Part shown: positions 27,331 to 35,979 of the stretch, piece after piece
How the letters are laid out: every line of letters starts with the position of its first letter
Position numbering within the stretch: the first letter of the stretch is position 1
Assembly: GCA_041394185.1 (NCBI GenBank)
Contig: JAWKIQ010000002.1
Location: 496,001-560,000, forward strand
Reading direction: 5' to 3'
Length of the DNA: 64,000 nt
Source of the DNA: Acidimicrobiales bacterium
Lineage (GTDB): Bacteria > Actinomycetota > Acidimicrobiia > Acidimicrobiales > Poriferisodalaceae
Made by a program: the position numbers and the translations under genes
The notes under the pieces: generated by a model
The model's input: the letters and a program-made list of their open reading frames with translations, nothing else
What the model was told of the DNA's origin: nothing
The model's database searches: none

Positions 27331-27392
27331 ACCAGTCGGCAGGATCCACCCTTTCATGCGCGTGACATCGGTCACATGCGCGCTCCACCCGA

Positions 27393-27869
27393 TCAGGCCG
27401 CAACCCGCTCCAGAGATGCTTCCAGGTGGAACCCCATCGGCTGCCCAACGGCAGCCATATCGAGGGTGTAGCGGCACTCGTTTTCCGAAAAGTGCATGGT
27501 TCGCGCAACCGCCTCCACCGGCTTGGCGGTGGCGGTGGAAGCCACCTGCACCGTCGCCAGGCTCAGGCGCCCATCGACGAAAGAACCTTCGTGGATCTCG
27601 ACCACACCCGTCGGTTGCACCACGACAAACTCCACCCCATCTCCGCCACAAGGCCGTAGATAGCCAGTCTCGGCGTGCATCGGCAAACCCGTTGCCGCGC
27701 TGCGAGTTCGCTGCGTGTAGGCCACGAAGGGCTTGCCGACCGTCGAGAAGGTGATCTCCTCGAGATAGTCGAACCCATCGATGGTCGGATAGTCACCCCT
27801 ACCCGCCCCCTTCCAGGTGCCGAGAATGGGGGCCAAGAATGCGATATCGGGATGCAGGTCGGCGTTCAT
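27393..27869 (-). CDS. Nitrobindin-type heme-binding protein
   Basis: 158-residue beta-barrel of the nitrobindin/THAP4 family. The signature GTWKGAGRGDYPTI is at the N-terminus, followed by GYLRPCGGDGVEFVVVQPTG and the C-terminal FHLEASLERV with the heme-ligating histidine. These proteins bind ferric heme and react with NO or peroxynitrite; exact role unknown. ATG 27867-27869 is chosen; 25 residues of upstream in-frame sequence are low complexity and overlap the repeat region. It lies downstream of groEL on the same strand but separated by hairpins that probably stop groEL transcription. Confidence 0.88.
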   Translation of the reverse strand: MNADLHPDIAFLAPILGTWKGAGRGDYPTIDGFDYLEEITFSTVGKPFVAYTQRTRSAATGLPMHAETGYLRPCGGDGVEFVVVQPTGVVEIHEGSFVDGRLSLATVQVASTATAKPVEAVARTMHFSENECRYTLDMAAVGQPMGFHLEASLERVAA

Positions 27870-27944
27870 CACGCCATTGTGCAGCCAAAAAGAGGCGAGG
27901 GCGCCCGCACGAGCGGACGCCCTCAACCGACCGGAAGTCGGCAA

Positions 27945-28040
27945 TACCTTCGGGACGACTTCGGAAGAAGTCGTCAGTACCTTCGGGACGACTTCGGAAG
28001 AAGTCGTCTGATCCCTCGGGACGACTTCCTAGAAGTCGTC
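27945..28040. repeat. Three tandem hairpins following groEL
   Basis: A unit of 32-33 bases is repeated three times. Each unit carries a perfect 9-bp stem: on the plus strand GACGACTTC at 27954, 27987 and 28020 pairs with GAAGTCGTC at 27967, 28000 and 28032. The loop is GGAA in the two distal copies. In the gene-proximal copy the loop is CTA, the complement of the groEL stop codon TAG, so the stem also encodes the last residues DDF. The copies look like tandem duplication of the groEL 3' end. Likely terminator or mRNA-end stabiliser. No T-run follows. Confidence 0.85.
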
Positions 28041-29648
28041 CATGCCCGGCATGGCGGGGCCGCCGTGCTCGTGCGGCTTCTCGACAACCACAGCCTCAGT
28101 CGTGAGGAACAGCGCAGCGATCGAGCCGGCGTTCTGCAACGCCGACAGGGTCACCTTGGCAGCATCGATGACACCAGCGGCAACGAGGTCTTCGTACACG
28201 CCGGTGCCGGCGTTGAGGCCGTTGGGGCCCTCGAGCGACGAAACCTTGTCGACGATGACGCCACCCTCGAGGCCGGCGTTCTCGGCGATCTGCTTGAGCG
28301 GCGCCGAAAGCGAACGAGCTACCAGACGAGCACCGGTGGCCTCGTCACCCACGAGAGCCTCAGCGGCAGCCTCGACGGCGGGGCGGGCACGAAGCAGAGC
28401 AACACCACCGCCAGGAACAACACCCTCCTCGAGGGCAGCCTTGGTGGTGCTGACAGCATCTTCGATGCGGTGCTTCTTTTCCTTCAGCTCGACCTCGGTG
28501 GCCGCGCCGACCTTCAGAACAGCGACACCACCCGACAGCTTGGCAAGACGCTCCTGGAGCTTTTCGCGGTCGTAGTCGGAATCGGTGTTGTCGATCTCGG
28601 CCCTGATCTGGGCGATACGACCCTGCACGTCCATCTCCTGGCCGGCACCCTCGATGATCGTGGTCTCGTCCTTGGTGACGACCACGCGGCGGGCCTGACC
28701 CAGCAGATCGAGGGTGACGTTCTCGAGCTTGAGACCGACGTCCTCGGTGACGACCTGGCCGCCGGTGAGAATCGCCATGTCCTGCAGCATCGCCTTGCGG
28801 CGATCACCGAAGCCAGGAGCCTTCACGGCCACCGAGCGGAACGTTCCGCGGATCTTGTTGACGACAAGCGTGGCCAGCGCCTCACCCTCGATGTCCTCGG
28901 CGATGATGACGAGCGGCTTCGCGCTCTGCATGACCTTCTCGAGAACAGGCACGATGTCACGTACGGCCGAGATCTTCGATCCGACGAACAACAGGTAAGG
29001 ATCGTCGAGCACCGCCTCCTGGCGGTCGGGGTCGGTCACGAAGTAGGGCGAGATGAAGCCCTTGTCGAAACGCATGCCCTCGACGAGGTCCATCTCCAGG
29101 CCGAAGGTCTGGCCCTCTTCGACGGTGATGACGCCGTCCTTGCCGACCTTCTCGATGGCCTCCGAGATGCGCTGACCGATCTCGGCGTCGGCAGCCGAAA
29201 TGGCGGCGACGTTGGCGATCTGGGCCTTGTCGGTCGAGACGTCCTGGGCAAGGTCACGAACCGCCTCGACAGCGGCGGCCACGCCGGCCTCGATGCCGCG
29301 CTTGAGCGACATCGGGTTGGCACCAGCCGCAACGTTTCGCAGGCCCTCGCGCACCATGCTCCACGCCAGAACAGTGGCGGTTGTGGTGCCGTCGCCAGCA
29401 ACGTCGTCGGTCTTCTTGGCGACCTCCTTGACGAGCTCGGCGCCCAGCCTCTCGAACGGGTCTTCGAGCTCGATCTCCTTGGCGATCGACACGCCGTCGT
29501 TCGTGATCGTGGGAGCGCCCCACTTCTTGTCCAGAACGACGTTGCGGCCCTTGGGGCCCAAGGTGACACGCACGGCGTCGGCCAGCTTGTTCATGCCGGC
29601 CTCGAGCCCGCGACGAGCTTCTTCGTCGAACGAAATGAGTTTGGCCAT
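28029..29648 (-). CDS. groEL: 60-kDa chaperonin GroEL
   Basis: 539 residues, normal length. Forms the double-ring ATP-dependent folding chamber. ATP-binding motifs VTLGPKGRNVVLDKK, DGVSIAKEIELEDPFERLGAELVKEVA, GDGTTTATVLA are intact, as are GVAVLKVGAATEVELKEKK and the apical domain. The C-terminus ends PHEHGGPAMPGMDDF, a short Gly/Met tail rather than the long GGM repeat. No groES precedes it, so this is probably the stand-alone groEL copy that many actinobacteria carry. A perfect CIRCE operator lies 85 bases upstream, indicating HrcA repression released by heat. Confidence 0.98.
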   Translation of the reverse strand: MAKLISFDEEARRGLEAGMNKLADAVRVTLGPKGRNVVLDKKWGAPTITNDGVSIAKEIELEDPFERLGAELVKEVAKKTDDVAGDGTTTATVLAWSMVREGLRNVAAGANPMSLKRGIEAGVAAAVEAVRDLAQDVSTDKAQIANVAAISAADAEIGQRISEAIEKVGKDGVITVEEGQTFGLEMDLVEGMRFDKGFISPYFVTDPDRQEAVLDDPYLLFVGSKISAVRDIVPVLEKVMQSAKPLVIIAEDIEGEALATLVVNKIRGTFRSVAVKAPGFGDRRKAMLQDMAILTGGQVVTEDVGLKLENVTLDLLGQARRVVVTKDETTIIEGAGQEMDVQGRIAQIRAEIDNTDSDYDREKLQERLAKLSGGVAVLKVGAATEVELKEKKHRIEDAVSTTKAALEEGVVPGGGVALLRARPAVEAAAEALVGDEATGARLVARSLSAPLKQIAENAGLEGGVIVDKVSSLEGPNGLNAGTGVYEDLVAAGVIDAAKVTLSALQNAGSIAALFLTTEAVVVEKPHEHGGPAMPGMDDF

Positions 29649-29733
29649 TGTTGGATGTCTCCGTATGTGACGAGTCCCGATCGTGGCGACCGGGGCGGTG
29701 ACACTTCTGCACCGATCGGACGACCGGCGTTTG

Positions 29734-29760
29734 TTAGCACTCTCGATGTACGAGTGCTAA
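29734..29760. promoter_or_regulatory. CIRCE operator (HrcA binding site)
   Basis: TTAGCACTC (29734-29742), nine-base spacer, GAGTGCTAA (29752-29760): an exact match to the CIRCE consensus. HrcA bound here blocks transcription of groEL and releases on heat stress. It lies 85 bases upstream of the groEL ATG, leaving a long 5' leader. The hrcA gene is not in this window. Confidence 0.97.
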
Positions 29761-29831
29761 CAGCAAACCAGTCGCGCACCCGAATCGCAACCTCTCACGA
29801 CCAAAACGCGCGCGTTGAGCCCAACACCACC

Positions 29832-30863
29832 TCAGCGTCGGCCCCCGCGCGCCGACAGCGCGTCGGAAACCACCCGCCCGACCAACGAAACGGTGTCGCT
29901 CATCGCTGCGTCGAGCCCGAAGGCGTCGGCGAGCGACACAACCTCCACACCGTCCAGAAGCGACCGATCCCAATCGCCGGCATCGACCGATCCGCAGACG
30001 ACCATGGCCTCGACACCGAACTCGTGGGCCATGTCGAGAACCCCTCCGACCACCTTGCCGTCGACCGACTGGTCGTCGAGCAGACCCTCACCGGTTACCA
30101 CCAGGTCGGCGCCGGCCAAAAGGCCATCGAGCCCCACCTCGTCGGCGACCAGATCGAACCCCGACACCAGCTGGGCACCCATCGCGGCGAGACCGCCGGC
30201 AAGACCACCCGCGGCCCCGGCTCCCTCGAGTCTGGTCACGTCGATGCCGAACTGGTCCGCGTATACCTGGGCCAACCGCTCGAGTCGCCTGACCAACAAC
30301 TCGACCTGAGCCGGGCTGGCGCCCTTCTGGGGTCCGAAACGTGTGGCAGCAGAAACGAAGTCGATCCGAACGTCGCACGCGACCTCGATACGGCAGCCTG
30401 CGAGCCTGGCCAATGGCTCCATCGCCCGCAACGCACCCAGCCCACCGTCGGTGCACGCCGAGCCGCCTACACCGACGATGATGCGCCTGGCCCCGCACGA
30501 AACGGCCTCGGTGATCAGCTCTCCGGTGCCTGCGCTGGTGGCCGACAAGGCGTCGTTGCCCGCTGCCCCTCCCACCAGCTCGAGCCCAGACGCTCTTGCC
30601 ATCTCGACCACTGCCCGGCCGCCGTCGATTCGGAACCCGGCCTCGACCGGGTCTCCGAGCGGACCGGTGACGATCGCCTGCCGGTTGGGACCTCCGAAGA
30701 CGTCGAGCATGCCCTCGCCTCCGTCGGCGAGGGGTACCTGAGAACACGACCACCCGTTCTCGCTGGCGGCCCTGCCCACAGCACGCGCAAGGTCTCGCGC
30801 AGTGGCCGATCCGCGGAACTTGTCGAATGCGGCCACGACCCTCACCGGGCCAGTCTCTCCCAT
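29832..30863 (-). CDS. Glycerate 2-kinase (GlxK/GarK class)
   Basis: 343 residues from ATG 30861-30863. Phosphorylates D-glycerate with ATP. Family features: VVAAFDKFRGSATARDLA at the N-terminus, PLADGGEGMLDVF (the signature PxADGGEGT-like motif), GVGGSACTDGGLGALRA, and GADLVVTGEGLLDDQSVDGKV near the end. The further upstream in-frame ATG at 30929 would overlap the divergent otsA-like gene, so the internal start is preferred. It is 38 bases from that gene, with shared promoter space. Confidence 0.9.
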   Translation of the reverse strand: MGETGPVRVVAAFDKFRGSATARDLARAVGRAASENGWSCSQVPLADGGEGMLDVFGGPNRQAIVTGPLGDPVEAGFRIDGGRAVVEMARASGLELVGGAAGNDALSATSAGTGELITEAVSCGARRIIVGVGGSACTDGGLGALRAMEPLARLAGCRIEVACDVRIDFVSAATRFGPQKGASPAQVELLVRRLERLAQVYADQFGIDVTRLEGAGAAGGLAGGLAAMGAQLVSGFDLVADEVGLDGLLAGADLVVTGEGLLDDQSVDGKVVGGVLDMAHEFGVEAMVVCGSVDAGDWDRSLLDGVEVVSLADAFGLDAAMSDTVSLVGRVVSDALSARGGRR

Positions 30864-30901
30864 GACACCGCGGCAGGCCAGCTCGCACCACACTGTCTGC
30901 A

Positions 30902-32317
30902 ATGAACCCCGCTGCTCAAAGAGGATCATCCATCCTCGACCGAAGGCCGATCGTGCTGGTCAGCAACCGAGGGCCCATCGCTTTCGACCTCGACGATGCC
31001 GGCAATGTCGTCACAGCCAAGACCGGAGGAGGTCTCGCCGCAGGTGTTCGTCCGGTATTGGCACAAACCGGCGGCATGTGGGTGTGCGTGCCTTTGACCG
31101 AGGCCGACCGACAGTCGGTCGGCACGACGGTTTCGGTCGATGGCATACAGGTGGTGTTCGCCGACGTAGACGCCGACGTCATCGATGCCGGCGTGGGTCG
31201 GGTGGCCAATGAATACCTGTGGTTCATGCATCACGGCCTCACCGAGATCGCCCGCGAACCGACCCCATCGCACTGGCTGGCCTTCGAGAGCTACAACCGG
31301 GCGGTTGCCGAGTGTGTAGCCGCCTACGCACCACCGCGTGCCGCCGTGCTGGTGCAGGACTATCACCTGCCTCTGGCCGCCTCGCACCTGAAAGCCTCGA
31401 GGCCTGACCTGGTGTGCACCCACTTCAACCACATCCCGTTCGCAAGCCCCGAGGTGTGGCGCCTGTTGCCGCCGGCCGAGCGCACCCGGATCGCTGAGGG
31501 ATTTGGAGACTACGCAGCCTGCGGATTTCACAGCACAAGATGGGCAGAACGCTTCGCAGCTTCCGTAGGTCTCGACGTGACACCCACGCCGGCCACGTTC
31601 GTCACCCAGCTCGCCCCCGACCTCCAGGCGATGCGTCGACGCGCGTCAAGCGACCGCTGCGTCGAAGAAGGATCACGGCTGGCGGCCCACCACGGCGGCC
31701 GAAAGCTCATCGTGCGGGTAGACCGGCTCGAGCCCACCAAGAACCACCTGGTCGCAGTAGATGCCTTCGAAGATCTACTGACCCGCAGGGCAGACATGCG
31801 GGGCAGGGTGACCCTGATGGCCTACGCGTATCCGTCACGGTCTGCCCTAGGGGCCTACCGAATCCTTCGCCAGGATCTGACGGCCGCAGTGCATCGCGTC
31901 AACGACCGCTTCGGCACCCCCGATTGGACACCCATCGAGCTCGACCTGAACGACGACCTCGATGCAGCAGTGGCCGGGTTACAGGCATTCGACGTCTTGT
32001 TGGTGAACCCCGTCGAGGACGGCCTGAACCTGGTGGCTTTCGAGGGCGCAGCGTTGAACGACAACTCGGGCACGATCGTGTTGAGCACAAACTGCGGGGC
32101 CCACGACGCGCTTGTGGGCAACGTCCAGTCGATCGATCCGACCGACCTGGCGCAGACCTCGCAGGCCCTGGAACGCGCTCTCGACATGCCGTCGGGCGAT
32201 CGCATCGCTCTGGCAACCCGAGCCCGAACAGCGGCCGAGGCGCTGTCGTCGCAGCGCTGGCTCGAGGACCAACTCGCAGCGTCAGGTCTGCAGGAAAGTG
32301 ACGACCTCGGCAGGTGA
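30902..32317 (+). CDS. otsA: Trehalose-6-phosphate synthase-like GT20 glycosyltransferase
   Basis: 471 residues. Transfers glucose from a nucleotide sugar to glucose-6-phosphate, giving trehalose-6-phosphate. The N-terminal VLVSNRGP and GGLAAG (phosphate/donor loop), LVQDYHLPLAASHL, HFNHIPFASPEVW (variant of the usual HxPFP) and RVDRLEPTKNHLVAVDAFEDLL are clear; VNPVEDGLNLVAFEGAAL binds the nucleotide. The HNPFAS variation and the sequence distance from E. coli OtsA mean donor specificity may differ. The 3' end overlaps otsB, convergent, by 36 bases, so the pair are neighbours but not co-transcribed. Confidence 0.87.
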   Translation: MNPAAQRGSSILDRRPIVLVSNRGPIAFDLDDAGNVVTAKTGGGLAAGVRPVLAQTGGMWVCVPLTEADRQSVGTTVSVDGIQVVFADVDADVIDAGVGRVANEYLWFMHHGLTEIAREPTPSHWLAFESYNRAVAECVAAYAPPRAAVLVQDYHLPLAASHLKASRPDLVCTHFNHIPFASPEVWRLLPPAERTRIAEGFGDYAACGFHSTRWAERFAASVGLDVTPTPATFVTQLAPDLQAMRRRASSDRCVEEGSRLAAHHGGRKLIVRVDRLEPTKNHLVAVDAFEDLLTRRADMRGRVTLMAYAYPSRSALGAYRILRQDLTAAVHRVNDRFGTPDWTPIELDLNDDLDAAVAGLQAFDVLLVNPVEDGLNLVAFEGAALNDNSGTIVLSTNCGAHDALVGNVQSIDPTDLAQTSQALERALDMPSGDRIALATRARTAAEALSSQRWLEDQLAASGLQESDDLGR

Positions 32318-33028
32318 ATCAAGCGTGATGTCGGCGATGGCGGCCACCTGCGGATCGAGCTCGGGGCTGGCGACGACCACCTTGAGCGCACGCATGTTGG
32401 CTTGCAGATCGGCCACAGCGACAAAGGCGGACAGGTCACCAACGTCGTCACCGATCATCAACACCGCCTCTGTGCCGGGCTGGACCCGCTCCTTGACCGC
32501 CGAGCCCTTGTCGACGCTGATCGGTGGGTGAAGCTCGACGCTCATCTTGGCCGGTCGGGCTTGCAGCCCCGAGTCGACCGACACGCGTCGAGCCCATTCG
32601 AGGACCCGCGCCTCGAGGTCTGGGCGGCTCCGGTAGTGCACTGTCAGCGACAGAACCTTGCTCTCGACCACCACCGAGGTGCCCGAGAAATTGTCGAGCG
32701 CCGAAACCCGAGCTCGTTCCACCGTCGGAATCCACCCTTCGGCCTCGGCGTTGGTCAGTTCCCGACCCCCTACGAAGCTCTCGAGGCCGTACAGACCGAC
32801 CAGCTCGACATCGAGGCCGGCCAGCTGAGACACCAGGAACGAAACCGGGCGGCCGGATATCACGGTGACCCGTGCCCCGTCACGACGCAATCTCGACAAC
32901 GCATCCAGTGCGCCGTGTTGGGGTCTGGCCTGCTCGGGCGTGCCCACGATCGGCGACAGGGTGCCGTCGAAATCGGTGAACACGTGGGTACCGGTCAGGT
33001 CGTCCCCGAGCAGGTCGCGAATGCCCAC
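32282..33028 (-). CDS. otsB: Trehalose-6-phosphate phosphatase
   Basis: 248 residues, HAD superfamily. Motif I TDFDGTLSPIV holds the nucleophile aspartate, motif II ISGRP, and motif IV MIGDDVGDLSAF. It removes the phosphate from trehalose-6-phosphate, completing the pathway begun by the neighbouring synthase. ATG 33028; upstream the LytR_C gene ends 8 bases away on the same strand, so they are probably one transcript. It converges on otsA with a 36-base overlap. Confidence 0.93.
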   Translation of the reverse strand: MGIRDLLGDDLTGTHVFTDFDGTLSPIVGTPEQARPQHGALDALSRLRRDGARVTVISGRPVSFLVSQLAGLDVELVGLYGLESFVGGRELTNAEAEGWIPTVERARVSALDNFSGTSVVVESKVLSLTVHYRSRPDLEARVLEWARRVSVDSGLQARPAKMSVELHPPISVDKGSAVKERVQPGTEAVLMIGDDVGDLSAFVAVADLQANMRALKVVVASPELDPQVAAIADITLDSPAEVVTFLQT

Positions 33029-33036
33029 GAGATGGA

Positions 33037-33747
33037 TCAGTTGGCGATGTCCGAGCCCAGCAGCACCAGGATGTGAGGATCTTCCCAGTCGGCCACGAGC
33101 GCTTCGGGCGAGTCGGGCATGCTGAACACAGCGTCGTTGCCCAGCCCCAGCTCCGCAGCAATCTGCTGGGCCTCGAGCAGATAACCACCAACGTGGTGGA
33201 TCTTCGTGAGAGCCAAGGTGCCCTGGCCGCTGGCCGAGTTCGTGGGCTTGAGGGTGACGTATCCAAGGGCCTTGAAATCGTCGGTCTGGCCACCGGCCGC
33301 ACCGGCCACAGCCGTGGTGTTGGCAACCTGGACACGCACCTGAGCGTTCGGCCTGGGCTCGACCGCACCCCTGTCGTCGGTGGTGGTGTCGGTGGTGCCT
33401 GCAGCGGTTGTGTCGGTTGTGGCCACCGAGGTGTCGGTGGTACCAGCAGCGGTCGTATCGGTCGTGGCGACCGAGGTGTCGGTGGTACCAGCAGCGGTTG
33501 TGTCGGTTGTGGCGACCGAGGTGTCGGCGGTACCAGCAGCGGTCGTGTCGGTGGTTCCCGACGCGGCCTCGGTTGTCGAGGCCGACTGCTCGCCGCCAGC
33601 GGCAACGGTCGAATCACCCACGGCGGTACGGATCAAAACGATTCCGATGACCACGGCTATGACGATCAAGATGATGCCGCGCGACATCGCCCCTCCGGCA
33701 GAACGGACGAACGAACCGTCCTGCGATGCATGACGTCCGGCGTTCAT
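33037..33747 (-). CDS. Membrane-anchored LytR C-terminal domain protein with Thr/Ala repeat stalk
   Basis: 236 residues: a short cytosolic part, one membrane helix (GIILIVIAVVIGIVLI, about 23-40), a Thr/Ala/Gly-rich low-complexity region (about 55-125) and a C-terminal LytR_C domain (VRVQVANTTAVAGAAGG onward). LytR_C domains occur with LCP cell-wall enzymes but here stand alone. The stalk is made of 15-residue repeats (TTDTTAAGTTDTSVA) probably spanning the cell wall. ATG 33747 has a strong AGGAGGAG upstream. The gene is eight bases upstream of otsB on the same strand. Confidence 0.85.
   Translation of the reverse strand: MNAGRHASQDGSFVRSAGGAMSRGIILIVIAVVIGIVLIRTAVGDSTVAAGGEQSASTTEAASGTTDTTAAGTADTSVATTDTTAAGTTDTSVATTDTTAAGTTDTSVATTDTTAAGTTDTTTDDRGAVEPRPNAQVRVQVANTTAVAGAAGGQTDDFKALGYVTLKPTNSASGQGTLALTKIHHVGGYLLEAQQIAAELGLGNDAVFSMPDSPEALVADWEDPHILVLLGSDIAN
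33388..33555. repeat. 45-bp tandem repeat encoding the stalk of the LytR_C protein
   Basis: About 3.8 copies of a 45-base unit lie inside the gene at 33037-33747; the unit encodes TTDTTAAGTTDTSVA. Copies differ at a few third positions, so they are old enough to drift but could still change number by slippage or recombination without breaking the frame. Confidence 0.85.
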
Positions 33748-33784
33748 GATTGATCTCCTCCTGCTGCCCGCTGATGCCGCACCG

Positions 33785-33857
33785 AGCCCGAGGTGGGAAT
33801 CGAACCCACAACCCCCGCTTTACAAGAGCGGTGCTCTAGCCGTTGAGCTACTCGGGC
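33785..33857 (-). tRNA. tRNA-Thr, anticodon TGT
   Basis: Reading the minus strand: 7-bp acceptor stem GCCCGAG/CTCGGGC, D-arm GCTC..GAGC, anticodon stem CCGCT/AGCGG with loop CTTGTAA (anticodon TGT), T-arm GTGGG TTCGATT CCCAC, discriminator T. CCA is not encoded. All four stems are perfect. It lies between rlmB and the LytR_C gene, on the same strand. Confidence 0.97.
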
Positions 33858-33902
33858 GCTTCGGACGATGGTACGCCCCGCGGACCCCGTGGTGGGCGCG
33901 CG

Positions 33903-34826
33903 TCAAGATCTGCGCCTGACCACCTCATAACAGGCGACCGCCGCAGCGTTGGCGACGTTCAACGAGTCGAGCTTTCCGAACTGAGGAATCGACACCAACT
34001 CATCGCATCGTTCCGAGACCAGACGACCCAGACCCGCGCCCTCCGCGCCAAGCACCATCGCCACCGGACCATCGAAGGCAGCAGTCGATTCCCAGATGGA
34101 CTGGGGCGCCCTGGCTGCCAACCCGATGGTCCAGATTCCCTTGTCGGCCAACTGTCCCATCGCCGCTGGTAGCCCGCCGACCAGCGAGATCCGGAGGTAC
34201 TCGACAGCGCCGGCCGCCGACTTCACCGCCGCCGGCGTGAGGCGGGCCGCCCGATGCCGCGGTATGACCACACCGGTCACCCCGGCCACTTCGGCGGTTC
34301 GCAGGATGGCGCCGAGGTTGCCAGGATCGGTGATGCCGTCGAGCATCAAGAGGAAGGGTTGGCGGCCCTCGAATGGCTGGGTGAGGTCGTCGAAGTCGGT
34401 GGCCCGAACCGACTTGGCTGTCGCTATTACTCCCTGAGGGGCGTCTGTGCGGGCCAGCTCGTCCAGCTTGCGCCGAGCGACTCGTGTCACCGGCACCCGA
34501 TCTTCGGCAGCCAGGTCGAGGATCTCGGCGACTATCACCGAATCGTCGATGTCTTCTGCCACGACGATCTCTCGAACCTTGCGCTTGCCTACGCGCAACA
34601 GTTCGACCACGGCCTGACGGCCCTCGACCCGGTCGCCGCCCAGGTCGTCTGGGTCGCGTTGGCGCCCACGCTGGCGATCGTCGCCGCCACGCGGTGCGGT
34701 GCTGCGACCCCCGGCAGCTGCCCCGGGGCGTCCCCTGGCCGCGCTCGGGTTGTTGCGACCCTGGCTGCGCCTGCCCGGCTTGGGTGTGCCGCCGCGACCG
34801 CCTTTGCGACCTCTTGCGTTGCTCAT
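33903..34826 (-). CDS. rlmB: TrmH-family 23S rRNA 2'-O-methyltransferase (RlmB-like)
   Basis: 307 residues. The first 60 or so are basic, Gly/Arg-rich and disordered, followed by a substrate-binding domain and a SPOUT knot. Knot motifs are LDGITDPGNLGAILRTAE, VLGAEGAGL and IPQFGKLDSLNVANAAAV. Expected to methylate the 2'-OH of a 23S rRNA guanosine. Its ATG (34826) overlaps the end of ispF, so ispD-ispF-rlmB form a translationally coupled string as in other actinobacteria; cysS, often placed here, is absent. Confidence 0.92.
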   Translation of the reverse strand: MSNARGRKGGRGGTPKPGRRSQGRNNPSAARGRPGAAAGGRSTAPRGGDDRQRGRQRDPDDLGGDRVEGRQAVVELLRVGKRKVREIVVAEDIDDSVIVAEILDLAAEDRVPVTRVARRKLDELARTDAPQGVIATAKSVRATDFDDLTQPFEGRQPFLLMLDGITDPGNLGAILRTAEVAGVTGVVIPRHRAARLTPAAVKSAAGAVEYLRISLVGGLPAAMGQLADKGIWTIGLAARAPQSIWESTAAFDGPVAMVLGAEGAGLGRLVSERCDELVSIPQFGKLDSLNVANAAAVACYEVVRRRS

Positions 34827-35329
34827 CGGTCTTGCGACCCTTCGATCAGGGCTACCGCCATACAGACGATCGCCTCTCCACGACCAAGTGCGCCGACACC
34901 TTCGGTGGTGCGCCCCTTGACTCCAACGGGAGCGCCCACCACCGCACCCAGCCGCTCGGACATCTGAGAGCGCCGGGGTGCCAGCTTGGGGCGGTCGGCC
35001 ACCACCGTACAGTCGACGTTGACAGCCCGATAGCCGGCGGCGTGCACCAGCTCGACGGCCCTGCGCAACAACTCGATGCTGTCGGCCCCGGCAAACTGTG
35101 GGTCGGTGTCGGGAAACTGCTGGCCGATGTCTCCCAGTCCCGCAGCGGCCAACAGAGAGTCGATCACGGCATGGGCCACGACGTCGGCGTCGCTGTGGCC
35201 GACCAGGCCGGGATGACCCTCGAAGTGGATACCTCCCAGCAGAAGCCGACGATCGGGGTCGTCACTGACCCTGTGAACGTCGTATCCATGTCCGATTCGC
35301 AGATTCACGGGCTGACGCTCCAGTCTCAC
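34823..35329 (-). CDS. ispF: 2-C-methyl-D-erythritol 2,4-cyclodiphosphate synthase
   Basis: 168 residues. Fifth enzyme of the MEP isoprenoid pathway, closing the cyclodiphosphate ring. RIGHGYDVHRV contains the metal-binding Asp and His, GHSDADVVAHAVIDSLLAAAGLGDIGQ and FPDTDP the substrate side, and VNVDCTVVADRPKL and KGRTTEGVGALGRGEAI are conserved. The GTG start at 35327-35329 overlaps the stop of ispD; an internal GTG at 35308 is equally possible by family N-terminus. Active as a trimer (family knowledge). Confidence 0.95.
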   Translation of the reverse strand: MRLERQPVNLRIGHGYDVHRVSDDPDRRLLLGGIHFEGHPGLVGHSDADVVAHAVIDSLLAAAGLGDIGQQFPDTDPQFAGADSIELLRRAVELVHAAGYRAVNVDCTVVADRPKLAPRRSQMSERLGAVVGAPVGVKGRTTEGVGALGRGEAIVCMAVALIEGSQDR

Positions 35330-35967
35330 CAGGTTGCCCTGGCAACTACCAGGTCGTATTCGGTGGTGATCTTGGCAGCTCGCGGCGAACCTTCCACCAC
35401 ATGCACGACCCCGCCGACCGATTCGATCAGGGCGGCGTCGTCGGTGGCGTCTGCCCCCGACGAATGAGCCTCGCGCAGCAGGGCGGCACGAAACCCCTGT
35501 GGGGTCTGCACCGCGACGAGCGACGAGCGATCGGGCGTCGACACCACAACGTCGCCTTCGACCTGCTTGATCGTGTCAGCCACCGCCAGCGCCGGCACCA
35601 CAGCATCGGCCCCACGACGCAAGGCGGCGATGACGCGAGCGAACACCTCGGCAGGAGCACCGGGCCGAGCCCCATCGTGCACCAGCACGAATTCGACGTC
35701 GGGCGGCAATGCGTCGAGCCCCCGACGCACCGACTCGCTGCGCGACTCGCCGCCGGGTACTACCAACACTCCGTCGCACAATTCGACGACATTGGGGTCG
35801 GACGACACCAACACGACCTGATCACAACAGCGTTGGGCAACGCCGACGGCATGTTCGACGACGGCTGCACCGGCGATGGTCTCGAGCAGCTTGGGCCGGC
35901 CGAACCGCGTGCTCGAGCCGGCCGCCACCACGATGGCCCAAACCGGCCCTGGCGTTCGTCCTGTCAT
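35326..35967 (-). CDS. ispD: 2-C-methyl-D-erythritol 4-phosphate cytidylyltransferase
   Basis: 213 residues. Couples MEP with CTP in the MEP pathway. VWAIVVAAGSSTRFGRPKL is the nucleotide-binding loop, PGGESRSESVRRGL, VLVHDGARP and QTPQGFR are family motifs. ATG 35965-35967 is preferred to a TTG two codons upstream. ispF overlaps its end by four bases, and the PIN/TRAM gene ends 12 bases upstream of its start, so these are co-transcribed. Confidence 0.95.
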   Translation of the reverse strand: MTGRTPGPVWAIVVAAGSSTRFGRPKLLETIAGAAVVEHAVGVAQRCCDQVVLVSSDPNVVELCDGVLVVPGGESRSESVRRGLDALPPDVEFVLVHDGARPGAPAEVFARVIAALRRGADAVVPALAVADTIKQVEGDVVVSTPDRSSLVAVQTPQGFRAALLREAHSSGADATDDAALIESVGGVVHVVEGSPRAAKITTEYDLVVARATW

Positions 35968-35979
35968 ACACAAAGCGTG

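Noticed and set aside
27945..28040. Short tandem repeats that could suggest a CRISPR array
   Set aside because: Units are contiguous hairpins without unique spacers and no cas genes are near.
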